In this document: positions 33,001 through 42,185 of the stretch, piece by piece
Numbering within the stretch: position 1 is the first letter of the stretch
Layout: every line of letters starts with the position of its first letter
Assembly: GCF_030684895.1 (NCBI RefSeq)
Contig: NZ_JAUXXP010000072.1
Span: 1-53,422 of the forward strand
Direction: 5' to 3'
Length of the DNA: 53,422 nt
Source of the DNA: Pseudomonas sp.
GTDB taxonomy: Bacteria; Pseudomonadota; Gammaproteobacteria; Pseudomonadales; Pseudomonadaceae
Translations under genes and position numbers: made by a program
Notes under the pieces: model-generated
Database searches by the model: none
What the model saw: the letters and a program-made list of their open reading frames with translations, nothing else
What the model was told of the DNA's origin: nothing

Positions 33001-34196
33001 TGCACGACCTGCCGCAAACCCGCCTACGGCCGCTGGCCGACACCTCGACTTCGGCGGTAGTCGCCGGGTTTATCGCCATGCTCACCGGCTATACCAGCTC
33101 GCTGGTGCTGATGTTCCAGGCTGGCCAGGCCGCAGGGCTGACCAACGGGCAGATTTCATCGTGGATCTGGGCGCTGTCGATTGGCATGGCGATCTGCTGC
33201 ATCGGCCTGTCGCTGCGTTATCGCGCGCCGATCATGATCGCCTGGTCCACTCCTGGCGCCGCCCTGCTGATCACCAGCCTGCCTGGCGTGCCCTATAGCG
33301 AAGCGATTGGCGCCTATATCTTCGCCTCGGCGCTGATTGTGCTGATCGGCCTGACCGGCACCTTCGACCGCCTGATGCGCCGCATCCCCGCTTCCATCGC
33401 TGCCGCGCTGCTGGCTGGCGTGCTGTTCAAGATTGGCCTGGAAATCTGCGTGGCAGCAGAACAGCAGCCGGTGCTGGTGGTGGCCATGCTGCTCGCCTAT
33501 CTGCTGGGCAAACGCCTGCTGCCGCGCTATGCGGTGCTCGCGGCGCTGATTGTCGGCAGCGTACTGGCCGGAGTCTTCGGCCTGCTCAATTTTGAACACT
33601 TCGAGCTGCAACTGGCGGTGCCGGAATGGACCACACCGAGCTTCTCCCTGGCCGCGGCCATCAGCATCGGCATCCCGCTGTTTATCGTCGCCATGGCCTC
33701 GCAGAACCTGCCGGGCATGACGGTGCTGCGCGCCAATGGCTATGACGTGCCGGCCAGCCCGTTGCTGACCACCACCGGACTGACGTCGATGCTGCTGGCG
33801 CCATTTGGCAGCCACGGCATCCATATGGCGGCCATCAGCGCAGCGATCTGCGCCGGCCCGGAAGCCCACGAAGACCCGAAAAAACGCTACACCGCCGCCA
33901 TCTGGTGTGGGGTGTTCTACGGCATCGCCGGCATCTTCGGCGCCACCCTGGCCGCGCTGTTTGCCGCACTGCCAAAAGCGCTGATTCTGTCCATCGCCGC
34001 GCTTGCGCTATTTGCCTCGATCATCGGCGGCCTGACCCAAGCCATGAGCGAGCCGAAAGAGCGTGAAGCGGCGCTGATCACCTTTCTGGTGACCGCCTCA
34101 GGCATGACCCTGTTCTCTGTGGGCTCGGCGTTCTGGGGGATTGTTGCCGGTTTGCTGACCCTGGCGATTCTTAACTGGGGCAAGCGGGACGCTTGA
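33000..34196 (+). CDS. BenE-family benzoate/aromatic acid transporter
   Basis: A 398-residue integral membrane protein with about twelve helices. Characteristic BenE stretches are visible: GFIAMLTGYTSSLVLMFQA near 25, APIMIAWSTPGAALLI near 75, NLPGMTVLRANGYDVP near 235 and APFGSHGIHMAAISAAICAG near 265. Members take up benzoate with protons in some bacteria; no ben genes are nearby, so the substrate is open. ATG at 33000 overlaps the LysE stop, so the two genes form an operon. A palindromic repeat and a strong bidirectional terminator follow. Confidence 0.88.
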   Translation: MHDLPQTRLRPLADTSTSAVVAGFIAMLTGYTSSLVLMFQAGQAAGLTNGQISSWIWALSIGMAICCIGLSLRYRAPIMIAWSTPGAALLITSLPGVPYSEAIGAYIFASALIVLIGLTGTFDRLMRRIPASIAAALLAGVLFKIGLEICVAAEQQPVLVVAMLLAYLLGKRLLPRYAVLAALIVGSVLAGVFGLLNFEHFELQLAVPEWTTPSFSLAAAISIGIPLFIVAMASQNLPGMTVLRANGYDVPASPLLTTTGLTSMLLAPFGSHGIHMAAISAAICAGPEAHEDPKKRYTAAIWCGVFYGIAGIFGATLAALFAALPKALILSIAALALFASIIGGLTQAMSEPKEREAALITFLVTASGMTLFSVGSAFWGIVAGLLTLAILNWGKRDA

Positions 34197-34239
34197 TTGA
34201 TGGGTATCGCTGCGCTCAACCCATCCTATGGGCTGCTCT

Positions 34240-34290
34240 GTAGGAGGCGCTTCAGCGGCGAGCTTTTATCGCGGCTAAAGCCCCTCCCAC
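34240..34290. repeat. Pseudomonas-type intergenic palindromic repeat
   Basis: GTAGGAGGCGCTTCAGCGGCGA at 34240 onward faces TCGCGGCTAAAGCCCCTCCCAC ending at 34290. The same repeat family is at 43213-43276. A smaller inverted repeat (GATGGGT...ACCCATC, about 34199-34225) precedes it. Both lie after the BenE gene. Confidence 0.7.
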
Positions 34291-34327
34291 AAAGCCTCTG
34301 CGCAACTCCACATAGCACCCAAATATA

Positions 34328-34364
34328 AAAAACGGGCTTATGCATAACGCATAAGCCCGTTTTT
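34328..34364. terminator. Bidirectional rho-independent terminator
   Basis: AAAAACGGGCTTATGC and GCATAAGCCCGTTTT form a 15-bp stem over a 5-base loop, with A-run and T-run flanks. It lies between the plus-strand BenE gene and the minus-strand DAHP synthase gene and can serve both. Confidence 0.9.
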
Positions 34365-34380
34365 GTTACAGCCGCTGTAC

Positions 34381-35457
34381 TTAGCCGCGCTGACGCTTCG
34401 GCAGCACATCCTTGAGCTTGGCGTGCATGCCGCGCAGGGTTTTCTCGGTGCTTTCCCAATCGATGCAGGCATCGGTGATGGACACGCCGTACTTGAGCTG
34501 GCTGAGGTCCTTGGGAATCGACTGGTTGCCCCAGCCCAGGTGGCTTTCCACCATCAGGCCGACGATCGACTGGTTACCTTCAAGGATCTGGTTGGCCACG
34601 TTGTCCATCACCAGCGGTTGCAAGGCCGGGTCTTTGTTGGAGTTGGCGTGGCTGCAATCGACCATGATGTTCGGGCGAATGCCGGCCTTGGTCAGTTCCT
34701 GCTCACAAACGGCAACGCTCACCGAATCGTAGTTCGGCTTGCCGTTGCCACCGCGCAGCACCACGTGGCCGTAGGCATTGCCTTTGGTGGTGACGATGGA
34801 CACGCCACCTTCCTGGTTGATACCGAGGAAACGGTGTGGGCTGGAGACCGACTGCAGGGCGTTGATCGCCACCGTCAGGCCGCCATCAGTGCCGTTCTTG
34901 AAGCCCACGGACGAGGACAGGCCAGAAGCCATTTCGCGGTGGGTTTGCGATTCGGTGGTGCGCGCGCCGATGGCCGACCAGCTGATCAGGTCCTGCAGGT
35001 ACTGCGGGGAGATCGGGTCGAGGGCTTCGGTGGCAGTCGGCAGGCCCATTTCAGCCAGGTCACGCAGCAACTGGCGACCGATATGCAGGCCATCCTGAAT
35101 CTTGAACGAGTCATCCATAAACGGATCGTTGATCAGGCCTTTCCAGCCGACGGTGGTACGCGGCTTCTCGAAATACACCCGCATAACCAGATACAGACTG
35201 TCCGATACCTCGGCAGCCAGCGCCTTGAGGCGCTCGGCATACTCGTGGGCAGCCTTGATATCGTGGATCGAGCACGGCCCGACCACCACGAACAGGCGAT
35301 GATCCTTGCCATCGAGAATATTGCGGATTACCTCACGACCACTGGCAACCGTGCGCAACGCAGCATCGGTCAGCGGAATTTCACGCTTGAGCTGTGCGGG
35401 GGTTATCAGGGTTTCGTTGGAGGCAACGTTCAGGTCATCAATCGGTAAATCAGCCAT
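34381..35457 (-). CDS. 3-deoxy-7-phosphoheptulonate (DAHP) synthase, type I
   Basis: Condenses phosphoenolpyruvate and erythrose-4-phosphate, the first step of the shikimate pathway that yields chorismate. 358 residues, the usual class I AroF/AroG/AroH length. Motifs include VVGPCSIHD near 58, RVYFEKPRTTVGWKGLINDP near 92, TATEALDPISPQY near 142, GFKNGTDG near 185 and DCSHANSNKDP near 270 with the metal ligand His. MADLPIDDLNV at 35457 is chosen as start; an upstream ATG at 35469 adds four residues. Which feedback-sensitive isozyme it is cannot be told. It supplies the precursor used by entC but is not in that operon. Confidence 0.93.
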   Translation of the reverse strand: MADLPIDDLNVASNETLITPAQLKREIPLTDAALRTVASGREVIRNILDGKDHRLFVVVGPCSIHDIKAAHEYAERLKALAAEVSDSLYLVMRVYFEKPRTTVGWKGLINDPFMDDSFKIQDGLHIGRQLLRDLAEMGLPTATEALDPISPQYLQDLISWSAIGARTTESQTHREMASGLSSSVGFKNGTDGGLTVAINALQSVSSPHRFLGINQEGGVSIVTTKGNAYGHVVLRGGNGKPNYDSVSVAVCEQELTKAGIRPNIMVDCSHANSNKDPALQPLVMDNVANQILEGNQSIVGLMVESHLGWGNQSIPKDLSQLKYGVSITDACIDWESTEKTLRGMHAKLKDVLPKRQRG

Positions 35458-35626
35458 CGTGCTATTCATCAGTCAGAGTCATCAGGTCACGGGTGCCGGC
35501 CGCCAGCGATCCCCGTGTGGCGGAGCACAGCAATATGAGCACAGCGGGGAAGCCGAACCTTAGCGCGTATAGGCCTGGCTCGACAATGGGCTTGGCGGCT
35601 TAAGCCGCGCCGATGGGAGGATTCGA

Positions 35627-36046
35627 CTAATTCAGGCTAGCGCGGGAGAACTCGGCGGCATGCTGGCTGATCCACTCCTGCGCGACCACCTCGACCGGCA
35701 GGCTGCAGCCCAGTTCCTGCTCGCGCTGATGGCGATAATGCTCGATCTGGCAGACCTGCTCGACCATACGCGCGCGAAACAGCGTGTCCTCATCGACAAA
35801 GGCGATACCCACCAGGTATTTGCCCTCCTGCTTGCGGCACCAGGCCACCAGGCCCGGATAGCGCGCGTGCTCGCCGAACAGCGGAATACGCAATTCGATG
35901 GCCGTACCACGGCGAAAAGCGCGGTTGGAGTTGCAAGCCACACCACCGAGGCTGATATTGTTGAGCCGCTCTTTGGGTACAAATGCCTGTTTGCGCAGCA
36001 CTAATTCAACCGGCATATCACTGGGATGACGCAGAAAGTGACGCAT
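35627..36046 (-). CDS. PilZ-domain protein (possible c-di-GMP binder)
   Basis: 139 residues with PilZ signatures: an N-terminal RHFLR (RxxxR) followed by HPSDMPVEL and NISLGGVAC, an N/DxSxxG motif. These two motifs form the cyclic-di-GMP binding surface in PilZ proteins. The rest has the beta-barrel pattern (ELRIPLFGE, GLVAWCRKQEGKYLVGIAF) and a C-terminal helix. There is no signal or membrane segment. ATG at 36046 puts the RxxxR at the very N-terminus. The first motif residue is Asn in place of Asp, so ligand binding should be tested. Target process unknown. Confidence 0.82.
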   Translation of the reverse strand: MRHFLRHPSDMPVELVLRKQAFVPKERLNNISLGGVACNSNRAFRRGTAIELRIPLFGEHARYPGLVAWCRKQEGKYLVGIAFVDEDTLFRARMVEQVCQIEHYRHQREQELGCSLPVEVVAQEWISQHAAEFSRASLN

Positions 36047-36095
36047 CTATGACTACCTCGGATGCCATCAATTTGATACCACACTGGCCAGTATA

Positions 36096-36431
36096 GTGAC
36101 TGAACTGGAACTGACCGATTTAGATGCAGATCGCCATCTACTCGACTTGCCTGGCACTTCACTGCTGATATTTACCAGCATAGGTTGTGCCAGTTGCCGT
36201 TGGGCGCGGCGTGAGCTGCCTAATTTGCCCCTGCCGATACAGCGCCTGGCCTGGGTCGACGCGGCCAACAGTGGCGGTTTAGTGACACGTTATGAGGTAT
36301 TTCATCTACCCGCGTTATTCGTGGTTCAGGATGGCCAATTTTATGGCGCATTGCAGAGCAGCCTGCAGCCCGCCGCACTTATTCAGGCGCTGGACACTGC
36401 GCTGTCGCGCCCCGCAGAGGACTTACCCTGA
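36096..36431 (+). CDS. Thioredoxin-like protein with CASC motif
   Basis: A 111-residue protein with a short thioredoxin fold. SIGCASCRWARRELPNL carries a CxxC site in the usual position after the first strand, followed by a cis-proline candidate in VFHLPALFVVQDG. No signal peptide is seen, so it should be cytosolic. GTG at 36096 is the start by frame; the promoter must lie in the short gap from the PilZ gene start at 36046. Its stop overlaps the next ATG by one base, coupling it to the ketopantoate reductase gene. Redox function is inferred from the motif. Confidence 0.75.
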   Translation: MTELELTDLDADRHLLDLPGTSLLIFTSIGCASCRWARRELPNLPLPIQRLAWVDAANSGGLVTRYEVFHLPALFVVQDGQFYGALQSSLQPAALIQALDTALSRPAEDLP

Positions 36432-37378
36432 TGACCCCAACTCCCCGTATCGGCATTATCGGCTCCGGCGCCATTGGCGGCTTTTATGGCCTGATGCTGG
36501 CCCGCGCCGGCTTTGATGTGCACTTTCTGCTGCGCAGCGAATTTGCCGCAGTCGCCAGCCAGGGCCTGCAGGTCAATAGCGCCCTGCACGGTAACCTGCA
36601 CCTGCAACCGGTGCAGGCGTACCAGTCGGTTGCCGATATGCCGCCCTGCGATTGGTTGCTGATTGGCGCCAAAACCACCAGCAACGCCGAACTGGCCCCG
36701 CTGATCAGCCAGGCCGCCGCCCCCGGCGCCAAGGTGGTGCTGATGCAGAACGGCCTGGCCGTAGAAGACGAGCTGCGCCCGCTGCTGCCGGACTCGCTGC
36801 ACCTGCTGGGCGGCCTTTGCTACATCTGCGCCCATCGCAGCGCACCGGGGGTGGTCGAGCACCAGGCGCTGGGCAGCGTCAACCTGGGCTATCACTCGGG
36901 TCCTGCGAACGATGCCGAGAGTCGTCAGCAGATCCTCGAACAAGGCAGCGCGCTGTTTCAGGCAGCAGGGCTGGACTCCACCGCCATGGCCGAACTGAAC
37001 CAGGCGCGCTGGCAGAAATTGGTGTGGAACGTGCCCTACAACGGCCTGGCCGTGCTGCTCAACAGCGCCACCACGGCATTGATGGGCAACGCCGACAGCC
37101 GTACGCTGATCGAAGCGATCATGCAGGAAGTGGTGGATGCCGCCGGTGCCTGTGGCTATCAGTTGCCTGCCGGGTTTGCCGGCAAGCTGCTGGCGGCCAC
37201 TGATCGCATGCCCGATTACCTGCCGAGCATGTACCACGACTTTGCCCTGCAGCGCCCACTGGAGCTGCATGCCATCTACGCCGCGCCGTTGGCCGCTGCG
37301 GCCCAGGCAGGCTGCGCTATGCCGCGCACCGAGATGCTGTATCAGACCCTGCGGTTCCTCGAACAACGCGCGCAATAG
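36431..37378 (+). CDS. panE: 2-dehydropantoate 2-reductase family protein
   Basis: NADPH-dependent reductase, 315 residues. An N-terminal Rossmann motif GIIGSGAIGGFYG starts at residue 8, followed by HFLLRSEF and the family NGLAVEDEL near 107. The catalytic lysine lies in ARWQKLVWNVPYNGLAVLL near 195, and the C-terminal helical domain has DYLPSMYHDF near 260 with the SMYxD motif of PanE proteins. Several PanE paralogues exist in pseudomonads and not all make pantoate, so the symbol is provisional. ATG overlaps the upstream stop; the 5'-nucleotidase gene begins nine bases after its end. Confidence 0.85.
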   Translation: MTPTPRIGIIGSGAIGGFYGLMLARAGFDVHFLLRSEFAAVASQGLQVNSALHGNLHLQPVQAYQSVADMPPCDWLLIGAKTTSNAELAPLISQAAAPGAKVVLMQNGLAVEDELRPLLPDSLHLLGGLCYICAHRSAPGVVEHQALGSVNLGYHSGPANDAESRQQILEQGSALFQAAGLDSTAMAELNQARWQKLVWNVPYNGLAVLLNSATTALMGNADSRTLIEAIMQEVVDAAGACGYQLPAGFAGKLLAATDRMPDYLPSMYHDFALQRPLELHAIYAAPLAAAAQAGCAMPRTEMLYQTLRFLEQRAQ

Positions 37379-37387
37379 GACACAGCC

Positions 37388-38293
37388 ATGAGCAAGGGAT
37401 TAGGCGACAAACTGGTACTGGCGATCTCCTCGCGGGCGCTGTTCGACCTGCGCGACAGCCACCAGATCTATGAAAGCCAAGGCGTCGAGGCCTATCGCCA
37501 GTACCAGATCGAGCATGAGGACGAGATCCTCCCGCCTGGTGATGCCTTTCCCTTGGTGGAAAAACTCCTGGCGCTTAACACGACCCTCCAGCAGCAGCGG
37601 GTCGAGGTGATTCTGGTTTCGCGCAACAGTGCCGACACCGGTCTGCGCGCGTTCAATTCAATCCAGCACTACGGCCTGGGCATCTCCCGCGCGGCCTTTG
37701 TCGGCGGGCGCAGCCCCGACCCTTATCTGGCCGCATTCGGTTGTCATCTGTTTCTCTCCACCCACGCCGAAGATGTGCGCAGCGCGCTGCGCGCCGGCTT
37801 TGGTGCGGCGACCATTCTCTCCGGCGGTGCTCGGCGGGCAGCCAGCAATGAGCTGCGCATTGCCTTCGACGGCGACGCCGTGCTGTTTTCCGATGAATCC
37901 GAGCGGGTCTATCAACAGGCCGGCCTGGAAGCCTTCCAGAGTCACGAACGCCAGTCAGCCCGCGAGCTGCTCGGCGGCGGCCCGTTCAAACCGTTCCTCG
38001 CCGCCCTGCACCGTCTGCAACAGGAGTTTCCCGAAGAGCAGTGCCCGATTCGCACCGCATTGGTTACCGCGCGCTCGGCGCCAGCCCACGAGCGGGTGAT
38101 TCGCACACTGCGCGAGTGGAATATCCGCCTGGATGAGTCGTTCTTCCTCGGCGGCCTGGAAAAAGCCGCGATTCTGGAAACCTTCGGCGCCGACGTATTC
38201 TTCGACGACCAGACCGGCCACTGCGAAAAAGCCAACAAAGTGGTGCCCACCGGTCATGTACCGCACGGCATCAGCAACGAACCACAACTCTAG
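37388..38293 (+). CDS. 5'-nucleotidase (cytosolic type, PF06189-like)
   Basis: 301 residues. The N-terminal LVLAISSRALFDLRDSHQIYESQGVEAY and LPPGDAFPLVEKLLAL, the central EVILVSRNSADTGLRAFNSI and the late FFLGGLEKAAILETFGADVFFDDQ match the bacterial 5'-nucleotidase family related to cytosolic NT5C1 enzymes. They are HAD-like: the FFDDQ segment would hold acidic metal ligands. Expected activity is dephosphorylation of nucleoside monophosphates. ATG at 37388 is nine bases after panE, in the same direction, so the three genes from 36096 look like one operon. Confidence 0.85.
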   Translation: MSKGLGDKLVLAISSRALFDLRDSHQIYESQGVEAYRQYQIEHEDEILPPGDAFPLVEKLLALNTTLQQQRVEVILVSRNSADTGLRAFNSIQHYGLGISRAAFVGGRSPDPYLAAFGCHLFLSTHAEDVRSALRAGFGAATILSGGARRAASNELRIAFDGDAVLFSDESERVYQQAGLEAFQSHERQSARELLGGGPFKPFLAALHRLQQEFPEEQCPIRTALVTARSAPAHERVIRTLREWNIRLDESFFLGGLEKAAILETFGADVFFDDQTGHCEKANKVVPTGHVPHGISNEPQL

Positions 38294-38448
38294 TCCCCGC
38301 GCGAAGGCGCTCAACCGCCCTCGTCGCTCAGCTCCCTACCTCCCTGCGTATATAACCATTCGTCCTCAAAACCTCGGCTTTCTTTGACTTGTCGATGGCA
38401 CTGCTAAGCTCAGATCAGGCCCGCCCGTCAGGCAGTCAAGGAGGCCGC

Positions 38449-38949
38449 ATGATTCGCTCGATTCTCTATGCCACTGATCTAGGCCTATACGCCCCCTACA
38501 TCCTGCAGCATGCACTAGCACTGACTCGTTCCTTCAATGCCAGCCTGTATGTGGTGCACGCGGTGGAGCCCATGGGCCTGTTTGCCGAGTCGGTGTTGCA
38601 AACCTACCTGGATGAAGAGCGCCTCAAGGACCTGCGTACCAACGGCCTGAGCACGGTAATGGCAAGTATCGAGCAACGGGTGCTGGAAGGCTTTCGCGAT
38701 GAGATCGGCGAGGCCCTGCATGACCTTGAACTGATCAAGGCCGTGCGCGTAGTACAGGGTGACCCGCCGCTGGTGATACTCGATGAAGCGCAGCAACTCG
38801 GCGTGGATTTGCTGGTCCTAGGAAGCCACAGCCACGGCACGGATATGGACATTCCGCTGGGGCGCACCGCGTCGCGATTGGTGCAGTTGTCTGAAGTACC
38901 GGTGTATCTGGTGCCAATGCTGCAGCATCGCAGCCGCAGTGAACCCTAA
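38449..38949 (+). CDS. Universal stress protein (UspA family)
   Basis: 166 residues. MIRSILYATDLG is the standard UspA first strand, and the ATP-binding loop GSHSHGTDMDIPLGRTASRLVQ near 123-145 has the G-x2-G-x9-G(S/T) type pattern, here with a Gly-His rich loop. ATG at 38449 is preferred because AAGGAGG lies five bases upstream; the frame back to 38389 adds a non-family segment. Such proteins help survival in stress or growth arrest. It lies before cysB on the same strand but has its own gap. Confidence 0.88.
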   Translation: MIRSILYATDLGLYAPYILQHALALTRSFNASLYVVHAVEPMGLFAESVLQTYLDEERLKDLRTNGLSTVMASIEQRVLEGFRDEIGEALHDLELIKAVRVVQGDPPLVILDEAQQLGVDLLVLGSHSHGTDMDIPLGRTASRLVQLSEVPVYLVPMLQHRSRSEP

Positions 38950-39052
38950 AGAAAGGCTACATTTTTAAATATTTGGTCTAGATTTAATGCTCTAATCATC
39001 ATTATGGTTATATAAAACGCCGGTAACCTGAACGGCTGTCTTTTTGCTTTGA

Positions 39053-40036
<984 letters not shown>

Positions 40037-40050
40037 ACCGGCAGCAGAAT

Positions 40051-40080
40051 AAAAAGCCCGTCCAATTGACGGGCTTTTTT
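40051..40080 (+). terminator. Rho-independent terminator of cysB
   Basis: AAAAAGCCCGTC and GACGGGCTTTTTT pair across CAATT, followed by a T-run, 15 bases past the cysB stop. Confidence 0.92.
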
Positions 40081-40131
40081 ATGGCCTACCATCCATGGCG
40101 GCCACCCTGCGGGCCGTCGCTACGCGACGTT

Positions 40132-40153
40132 AAAATGACTCCCGGTCATTTTT
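40132..40153. terminator. Hairpin with T-run, probable terminator of the BASS gene
   Basis: AAAATGAC and GTCATTTTT form a stem over TCCCG, 16 bases beyond the minus-strand stop at 40169. It could end the minus-strand transporter transcript or back up the cysB terminator. Confidence 0.55.
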
Positions 40154-40168
40154 TATACTCGGCCATAC

Positions 40169-41053
40169 CTATTCAGTGGCTTTCAATTCTTTGCCATGGG
40201 CGAAGTTCACCCACCAGCCAAAGGCCGCCGCAGTAAAGAACATGATGATGCTGTAGATCGCCGCAGGGATCGACATGGTCGCGTTATTCAGCAGCATCGG
40301 GCTCAATGCCAGGGCAATCGCCAGGGTGCCGTTGTGGATACCGATTTCCATGCCGATGGCAATCGACTGGCGCAGGCTCAGCTTGCACAGGCGCGGCACC
40401 CAGTAGCCCACCGCCAGGCTGATCAAATTGAACGCCAGCGCCGCACCGCCGACCAGCGGTGCGTAGTCGACAAAAGTCTGCCAATCCTTGACCACCGCCA
40501 GAATGATGATGATCAGCAGAAACAGCGCGGAGATGATTTTTACCGGCTTTTCCATACGTGCGGCAAAGCCAGGAAAGCGGCTGCGTATCCAGATGCCAAT
40601 CGCCACCGGGCCGAGCACGATGACAAACACCTGCACCACCTTGGTGAACTGCAACGGCAACGCCTGATCGCCTTCCATAAAGTAGGCCAGCGACAGGTTG
40701 ACGATCAGCGGCATGGTCAGCACCGCAATCACCGAATTGACCGCCGTCAGGGTGATATTCAGCGCCACATCACCATGGGCCAGGTGGCTATACAGGTTGG
40801 CCGTGGTGCCGCCCGGCGAGGCGGCCAGCAGCATCAAACCAACAGCCAGTGCCGGGGCCAGACCAAAGGCCTTGGCCAGGAAGAAACACACCAGCGGCAG
40901 CAGCAACAGCTGGCAGCTCAAGCCGATCAGCACCGGCTTGGGAAACTTCACCACCCGGGCAAAATCCGCCAGGGTCAGCGACAAGCCCAGGCCAAGCATG
41001 ATGATGCCCAGGGCGATAGGCAGGAACAGGGTCAATAACGGGTCAGCTGTCAC
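40169..41053 (-). CDS. Bile acid:sodium symporter (BASS) family transporter
   Basis: A 294-residue membrane protein with about nine to ten helices. Family motifs are LMLLAASPGGTTANL near residue 75, where the sodium-binding crossover region lies, and GMEIGIHNGTLAIALAL near 235. Bacterial members move bile acids, pantoate or organic anions with sodium. The substrate cannot be told here. ATG at 41053 begins just before the first helix. A terminator-like hairpin lies upstream of it at 41157-41186, ending the SDR gene. Confidence 0.88.
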   Translation of the reverse strand: MTADPLLTLFLPIALGIIMLGLGLSLTLADFARVVKFPKPVLIGLSCQLLLLPLVCFFLAKAFGLAPALAVGLMLLAASPGGTTANLYSHLAHGDVALNITLTAVNSVIAVLTMPLIVNLSLAYFMEGDQALPLQFTKVVQVFVIVLGPVAIGIWIRSRFPGFAARMEKPVKIISALFLLIIIILAVVKDWQTFVDYAPLVGGAALAFNLISLAVGYWVPRLCKLSLRQSIAIGMEIGIHNGTLAIALALSPMLLNNATMSIPAAIYSIIMFFTAAAFGWWVNFAHGKELKATE

Positions 41054-41156
41054 GGCTTGCTTACTCCTTGATCAAAGCGCTGGGCGATCTTGAACAGCGG
41101 CGTAGAACACTGCAGTGACTTTAGTGGCCAATCGTGTGAAAGAAATGGCGAGGTAT

Positions 41157-41186
41157 AAAAAAAGCGCCACGATGGACGCTTTTTTA
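41157..41186. terminator. Rho-independent terminator after the SDR gene
   Basis: AAAAAAAGCG and CGCTTTTTT pair over CCACGATGGA. It lies 14 bases beyond the minus-strand SDR stop at 41200, with a T-run in both directions. Confidence 0.8.
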
Positions 41187-41199
41187 TCGCTGAAGGAAA

Positions 41200-41961
41200 T
41201 CAGATAGCGGTGGCGCCACCATCTACCGCCAGCGCCTGGCCGGTGGTGAACGCCGCGTTATCGCAGCACAAGTACAGCACTGCGGTGGCGATTTCCTCGA
41301 CCTTGCCGATACGCCCGACCGGATGCATAGCAGCGGCGAACTCACCCTTCTTCGGGTCGGCTTCATAGGCGCGGCGGAACATATCGGTGTCGATCACCGC
41401 CGGGCACACCGCGTTAACCCGCACTTTCTTCTTCGCGTATTCGACGGCCGCCGATTTGGTCAGGCCGATCACCGCGTGCTTGGACGCAGCATAGATGCTC
41501 ATCTTCGGCGCAGCGCCCAGACCGGCGACCGAAGCAGTATTGACGATGGCACCGCCGCCCTGGGCCAGCAGCAACGGAATCTGGTGCTTCATGCACAGCC
41601 ACACGCCTTTGACGTTGACGCCCATGATGGCGTCGAACTCACTTTCGCTGCCCTCGGCCAGCTTGCCCTTCTCGATCTCGATGCCGGCGTTGTTGAAGGC
41701 ATAGTCCAGACGGCCATAGGCACCCAGTGTGCGCTCCATCAGTACCTTGACCTCGGCATCGCGGGTCACGTCGCAGCGCACAAACAGCGCATCGCCGCCA
41801 GCTTCGCGGATCAGCGCAACTGTCGCCTCGCCGCCCGCCACATCGACATCAGACACCACCACCTGCAGGCCTTCGTTGGCGAATGCCAGTGCCGTGGCGC
41901 GACCAATACCAGCAGCACCACCGGTGACCAGGGCAACCCGGCCGGAAAAGCTAAAGCTCAT
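41200..41961 (-). CDS. Short-chain dehydrogenase/reductase
   Basis: 253 residues of the classical SDR family. TGGAAGIGRATALAF (residues 12-26) is the NAD(P) motif, NNAGIE the structural motif, and S-Y-K of the active site appear in NTASVAGLGAAPKMSIYAASKHA near 140-160. The C-terminus VDGGATAI is typical. ATG at 41961 follows GAGGACACGCAC; the frame continues to 42012 but without start signals. An oxidised or reduced hydroxy or keto substrate is expected, not identified. It is divergent from the oxidoreductase gene at 42186, with three inverted repeats in the gap. Confidence 0.88.
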   Translation of the reverse strand: MSFSFSGRVALVTGGAAGIGRATALAFANEGLQVVVSDVDVAGGEATVALIREAGGDALFVRCDVTRDAEVKVLMERTLGAYGRLDYAFNNAGIEIEKGKLAEGSESEFDAIMGVNVKGVWLCMKHQIPLLLAQGGGAIVNTASVAGLGAAPKMSIYAASKHAVIGLTKSAAVEYAKKKVRVNAVCPAVIDTDMFRRAYEADPKKGEFAAAMHPVGRIGKVEEIATAVLYLCCDNAAFTTGQALAVDGGATAI

Positions 41962-42060
41962 GTGCGTGTCCTCGCAAGGATTAAAAACTGCCGCGAGTCT
42001 AATCAGCTCCATGATTCCAAGGCAGCACTATCAAACTGCTGGTGATGCCCCCATCCAAAT

Positions 42061-42138
42061 GAGTGATTAACACCCCAGGGCACCCATCACTCGAATGGAT
42101 TAACAGCCATTCGTCCCATGGGCAAATCTTGCCCATGG
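42061..42138. repeat. Three stacked inverted repeats in a divergent promoter region
   Basis: GAGTGAT (42061-42067) pairs with ATCACTC (42086-42092); CGAATGG (42092-42098) with CCATTCG (42107-42113); and CCATGGGCAA (42116-42125) with TTGCCCATGG (42129-42138), the last a perfect 10-bp palindrome with a 3-base spacer. They may be operators for the divergent SDR and oxidoreductase genes, or an RNA leader of the latter. Confidence 0.6.
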
Positions 42139-42185
42139 CGCCACTACGGGCTATCAACAGTCTTTCCGCTCAATGAGTACCTGCC

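Noticed and set aside
34381..35457. DAHP synthase as part of the siderophore pathway
   Set aside because: It makes chorismate precursor in general, lies more than 6 kb from entC behind several unrelated genes, and has no iron-box-like site in front.
40085..40130. GTCGCTACGCGAC short palindrome near the cysB end as an operator
   Set aside because: It is short, lies between convergent genes, and no regulator binding site of this form is known to me.
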